Notes under the pieces: model-generated
What the model was told of the DNA's origin: nothing
Databases searched by the model: none
The model's input: the letters and a program-made list of their open reading frames with translations, nothing else
Translations under genes and position numbers: made by a program
Part shown: positions 60,542-64,000 of the stretch, in pieces
How the letters are laid out: every line of letters begins with the position of its first letter
Position numbering within the stretch: position 1 is the stretch's first letter
Assembly: GCA_038501625.1 (NCBI GenBank)
Contig: JAZAYU010000178.1
Coordinates: 434,001 to 498,000 of the forward strand
Source of the DNA: Corbicula japonica
Taxonomy: Eukaryota; Mollusca; Bivalvia; Venerida; Cyrenidae
DNA: 64,000 nt
Direction: 5' to 3'

Positions 60542-60951
60542 TTAATGTAAAATAACACCACTGAATGTGTTCCAGACATCCGAAGTCTGCCAAATTGATC
60601 CAGACACTGTAGGACCTGACACCCAGACCTGAGCACCCACTCTAAGAAAGGTCATTACATCTGCAGTGTAGCATTTACCGGTGTCGTAATCACGGAAGTA
60701 TCCCCTTTTTATATTAGCACCATTTGAAACTATCGCGTAATAGATATACTGGCTACTGCCACCGTATACACAAAACTGAACCGTGAACAGGTAGGTTCCT
60801 TCCACTGGTGCTGTAAACCTTCCTGAAGTGTTGTCGTATCCGTTGCCATCATTCAACACAATAGTCTTGTATATGAACGTTGCTCCACTCACAAGCGTTG
60901 TTTCGGTGATCTCTTTAGCAAGAAACACAACGTTTTGGGTCAACGTCGAAT
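60542..60951 (-). CDS. C1q-domain gene copy D, intact C1q exon (partial gene)
   Basis: After a TTACAG acceptor (AG ends at 60952) the exon encodes STLTQNVVFLAKE and a complete globular C1q domain ending TFSGVILH and TAA, about 136 residues. Expected C1q features are present: the YDNTSGRFTAPVEGTYLFTV strand, GGSSQYIYYAI, and the GAQVWVSG...TFSG C-terminal strands. No frameshift; the repeat that breaks copy B is normal here. Only ~190 bp of upstream intron (60952-61142) precede a LINE insertion, and no exon 1 is found before the window ends. The gene is either continued beyond 64 kb or has lost its signal peptide exon. Expected role if functional: secreted, carbohydrate- or microbe-binding innate immune protein. 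Confidence 0.8.
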
Positions 60952-61142
60952 CTGTAACGAGAAAGACTATTGAATTATTCCTGGGTTATTCGTAAAATTG
61001 TCTAAAAGAACTAAAATGTAAAAATATCAAGTGAAAATGTTTTTTAACATTCTAATTATGATAATTATTTTTAATGATTCATTGGAAATTAACGGCTTAC
61101 TATCTCGTTCGCACATTTTAATTATCTTGTTTTTTAACGTAA

Positions 61143-63475
61143 AAACATAACATAACATAACATAAAGTTTATTAAGCATTAAATGGCATTAGCACATTTA
61201 TAGCCTTTATACAGACAACATACAATATCCATCAAAAATGGCGAGGAATACGATCTATAATGATCGATATGATAAATAAATAAATGATTTGATAAATAAT
61301 TAAATAAACGCGTAAGTTTTTCAGAGAAGTTTTACATATGACAAACATTAATGTATTATTTTCGTTGTTTCGTAGTTAAAAAGCATGGTATATATATTTA
61401 GGTAGATTTTCTATTGTTTTCCTTGATTTAGACGACATTACCAATTCGAGTAAATAGAGATTTGGCCAGTGACGATAATATGGTTTGCCGCAAATGTCTA
61501 TATTTAGGACAAACTAATAGAAAACGGTATTCGTCTTCGATTAAGTTACACTGATTACATTTTCAATCTTCTATACGAATATTTGTATATATACCCATCT
61601 CAATTGCTAAGTCGTGTGAAGATAAACGAAATTTTGAGAGTGCGATTCTGTATTTATAAATTTTTATGGTGTCAGGATATTTTTCAAATCCAAGTCATGT
61701 TTGAATACGCTGTACGTAATAAGTCTCCTCAAATTATTATTAATCGAGTACCAGGTTTGTTTAAAAATATCAATAATTCTTTGTTTAATGAATAAAAAAA
61801 ATCAGTTTCATATAAATTTTGGTTTTGCCACAGGTCACCTAATCCACTTTCTTCTAAGATGTTCTTTATTTGAGATGCCCAATTCATTCCGATATAAGTA
61901 ATAATATTATCAGCATCTCTTTGTAGATTTTCATACATACTCTTTGTTAACGTATTATTTGACTTAACGAGTTTTAAAAAATATTTTATCATAATTAGTT
62001 TCCTCTGTATTTTTATTGGAAAGCGACCAATTTCACCGTATAGCCCATCAATTTTCGTAGAAATTTTAACACATAAAATCTTTCGAATAAATTTACAATG
62101 TAATCGTTCTATATCCTTTCCACGACCATAACGTATTTAAACGTGACAAAATTTTGACTTCTCAAAACCCGACCCTGATTTACTGGATGACGCCCGAAAC
62201 GTATTTAAACGTATCAAAAAATTCGATTTCCAAAACCCGACCCTGTTTTTTTCGTCGGGGACCCGTGGACTTGTATTTCATTTTATTAAAAAATCCTTAT
62301 TTTGGTGGCTATTTAGAAGAAAAAGGAATCATCGATCAGTATTTTTACACTATAAGTCCTTTGAATGCATCGCATATTTTCTCTCAAATACCATATAGTA
62401 AGAAATTGTTTACATGTGACTTAGATAATCTGATAAGAAAATTTGTATTTTAATCAAAGTCAAATTTAAAGATAAAAAATCTAATTACAGTGTTGCTGTT
62501 TCTTCATCTTTCATTGTCAAAATAAAAAAGGTGCTCCAAAAAGTTATTCATTATTTTCAAAAAGACCTGTATTTAGGCTGGTAATTACTTAAAATGACAT
62601 TTTTTGCAATGGCATAAAAATTAATGACTGTTGATTAGAATAATTGATTTACGGAATTTTCCGTTATAGTCTTCTAGCGATAACCCGAATTTTTCGATTT
62701 GGTTTCTCCCATTACGTAACAAAGCGTTGAAATTAGGTATTTTAACGAACTATTCTTCATATGCATATTTCACCATTTTTACAGAAATGAAGACCGTAAC
62801 GTTAAATAACGTGTTTTACTGTTATTTAATCGGGTTTATAACCTTATTCAAATATACGCTTATCAACAAACATTTTAATTTTTTTACGCAGATTTACGTT
62901 ACGGGTATAAAATTCGTAAAAAATCATACGCATTTGAACGTTTCGGATGTCCGACAAGAAATCAGGGTCGAGTTTTGGGAGCTCAAAATTTCTTCTGCAA
63001 GTTCTAATACGTTATGAACGTCCGTCCGTAAAACAGGGTCGGGCGCGGAAAGGATATCAATTGATTCATAATACCCCCATACCTCAGCGCTATAGTTTAA
63101 AACTGAACGGACCAAACTATCGAATAACTTTACTTTATCTGATGTTAAAGGCTCAAGCTGGTTAAATGTTGTAAATAGGTTATGCATCGCATATGATGCG
63201 TGAGCAATTATTTTTTGCGTTCTATTCCATTGACCATTTTTAAATAGGTGTATACCAAGATATTAAATTTTTAATGATGTAAAAGTTTCTAAGTCCTTGT
63301 TGCATATTTTAAAACGTTCATTTGAGTTTCTACCTTTTTCAAATATCATAATTTTTGTCTTATTTGTATTAATACGTATTCTCCATTTCGTGAAGTAATG
63401 ATAAAGGTCGTCAAGGAGATATTGTAATGTTGTTTTGCATCTAAGTTGTGCGAAACTTTTCTGTTGTTTCAAAAT
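61143..63475 (-). pseudogene. LINE (non-LTR retrotransposon) 3' fragment
   Basis: On the minus strand, from 63475 downward: an RT segment with a KWRIRINTNKTKIMIFEKGR motif (63263-63472), a frameshift, then GIHLFKNG.WNRTQK and VKLFDSLVRSVLNYSAEVWG (to 63060), an insertion, DIERLHCKFIRKILCVK (from 62115), IGRFPIKIQRKLIMIKYF, NWASQIKNILEESGLGDLW (to 61729), and a C-terminal zinc-like block CNQCNLIEDEYRFLLVCPKY near 61500. The 3' end (61143-61165) is a four-fold CATAA run, a tandem tail of the kind many LINEs have instead of poly(A). 5'-truncated, with stops and frameshifts. Probably a CR1/Jockey-group element, but the clade is uncertain. It lies in the intron of C1q copy D. Confidence 0.75.
62116..63053. 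mobile_element. 938-bp TIR element nested in the LINE
   Basis: Flanked by ATATC (62111-62115 and 63054-63058). The ends are inverted: CTTTCCACGACC...CATAACGTATT on the left and CCTTTCCGCGCCC...CATAACGTATT from the right. The match continues with CGACCCTGATTT and CCGAAACGT over ~100 bp; the right end has an extra ACCCTGTTTTACGG block. Removing it restores the LINE reading (SIDI|ERLHC). No transposase. Confidence 0.75.
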
Positions 63476-63479
63476 GATA

Positions 63480-63860
63480 AAAATAGTTACAGTCGCACAG
63501 AAACGATAGAAACACTTTCGCCGGAGTACAGTATAAAGGTCTTGATCTTAGAACCTCGGAAATCGGCCGAGAGGTTGTGATTAAGCCTAACCTATATGAA
63601 ATTTTCATAATACATTGAAAGCAATTCAATGTCCGTTTAATGCCCACCGAACTGTCGTATGAATGCATGCGTTATGGTTTTTAAAGGTAACATGCATTTT
63701 ACCGGCATGTGATGCGGAAATCGGGATTTGGCCGAGACCAGACACAAGAGAGGAAAACAATATCATATCGCCTTTGACAGTGACAGCACAACTGTTGCCA
63801 GTGTTCCGCACCCGGTAAAACAGAGTGATATATAACTTCTGTTTAAAATGAGGGATAAAA
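63480..63860. other. No recognisable gene
   Basis: Two overlapping minus-strand frames (63441-63668 and 63626-63961) have no recognisable motif. Confidence 0.4.
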
Positions 63861-63861
63861 T

Positions 63862-64000
63862 GGGGAAAAAAGAGTGAAATATACATGTCAGCCTCCATAC
63901 ACAGCCAAAACATGACAGGGACAAAAGAAAAAGATCGAGCTTCTAAGTTTTTTTTACACAATTTCCATAAAAACCTTCATAAACTCTATGTTCCCTTTCA
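63862..64000 (-). mobile_element. Penelope-like 3'-region fragment at window edge
   Basis: On the minus strand it reads GAGTTTATGAAGG, ACTTAGAAGCTCGATC, TTTTGTCCCTGTCATG, matching 59823-59930. It runs off the right edge of the window. Confidence 0.55.

Overview
The window is AT-rich animal nuclear DNA, most probably from a bivalve mollusc and plausibly a venerid-type clam. The only host genes I recognise are four copies of a secreted C1q-domain gene, a family hugely expanded in bivalves. Their structure is eukaryotic, with GT/AG introns. The rest is what bivalve genomes are rich in: Penelope-like and other non-LTR elements, a Ty3/gypsy-type LTR element, TIR elements, satellites and short dispersed repeats. 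I see no complete single-copy host gene, rRNA, functional tRNA, CRISPR array or bacterial operon.

Layout. 1-2.2 kb: a SINE-like repeat, a 178-bp TA-flanked MITE, a small satellite block (465-985) and a degenerate ~300-bp tandem repeat. 3.2-18.3 kb: two diverged copies of a ~3.2-kb sequence. Copy 1 (3225-14265) is split by a 2970-bp insertion of mosaic structure (blocks P-Q-P-Q-Q-P, target duplication ATGA) and by a 4908-bp TA-flanked element with internal inverted repeats. Copy 2 (15079-18285) has neither. 18.5-25.9 kb: a 7.4-kb satellite whose core is about 19 copies of a ~336-bp higher-order unit made of three ~112-bp hairpin-rich modules. 25.9-29.2 kb: no recognisable gene.

29.2-61 kb holds the C1q family, all on the minus strand. 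Copy A (30.1-30.5 kb) keeps only exon 1. Copy B (36.1-37.7 kb) has promoter, both exons and intron, but a +4-bp frameshift in the C1q domain. Copy C (42.2-48.6 kb) is broken three times: a truncated exon 1, a 4.5-kb LTR retrotransposon in its intron, and a 656-bp insertion in its exon 2. Copy D (60.5-60.95 kb) is an intact C1q exon whose upstream intron is cut by a LINE. Between them lie a 2.2-kb foldback element (31.7-33.9 kb), a 1.4-kb TIR element (38.8-40.2 kb), a tandem repeat carrying AAGGTCA motifs (50.9-51.6 kb) and a 1.55-kb TA-flanked TIR element (51.6-53.2 kb).

56.3-64 kb: a decayed Penelope-like retroelement with its GIY-YIG endonuclease upstream of the reverse transcriptase, preceded by a ~230-bp hairpin and interrupted by a hAT-like MITE; then C1q copy D; then a minus-strand LINE fragment interrupted by a 938-bp TIR element.

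The LTR element (43812-48335) is young: its 1034-bp LTRs differ at three positions that I could find. It encodes a single 713-residue Gag-protease protein with a C2H2 zinc finger after the protease, and has no reverse transcriptase or integrase, so it must depend on another element for copying. All homology calls rest on reading the sequence; nothing was searched.
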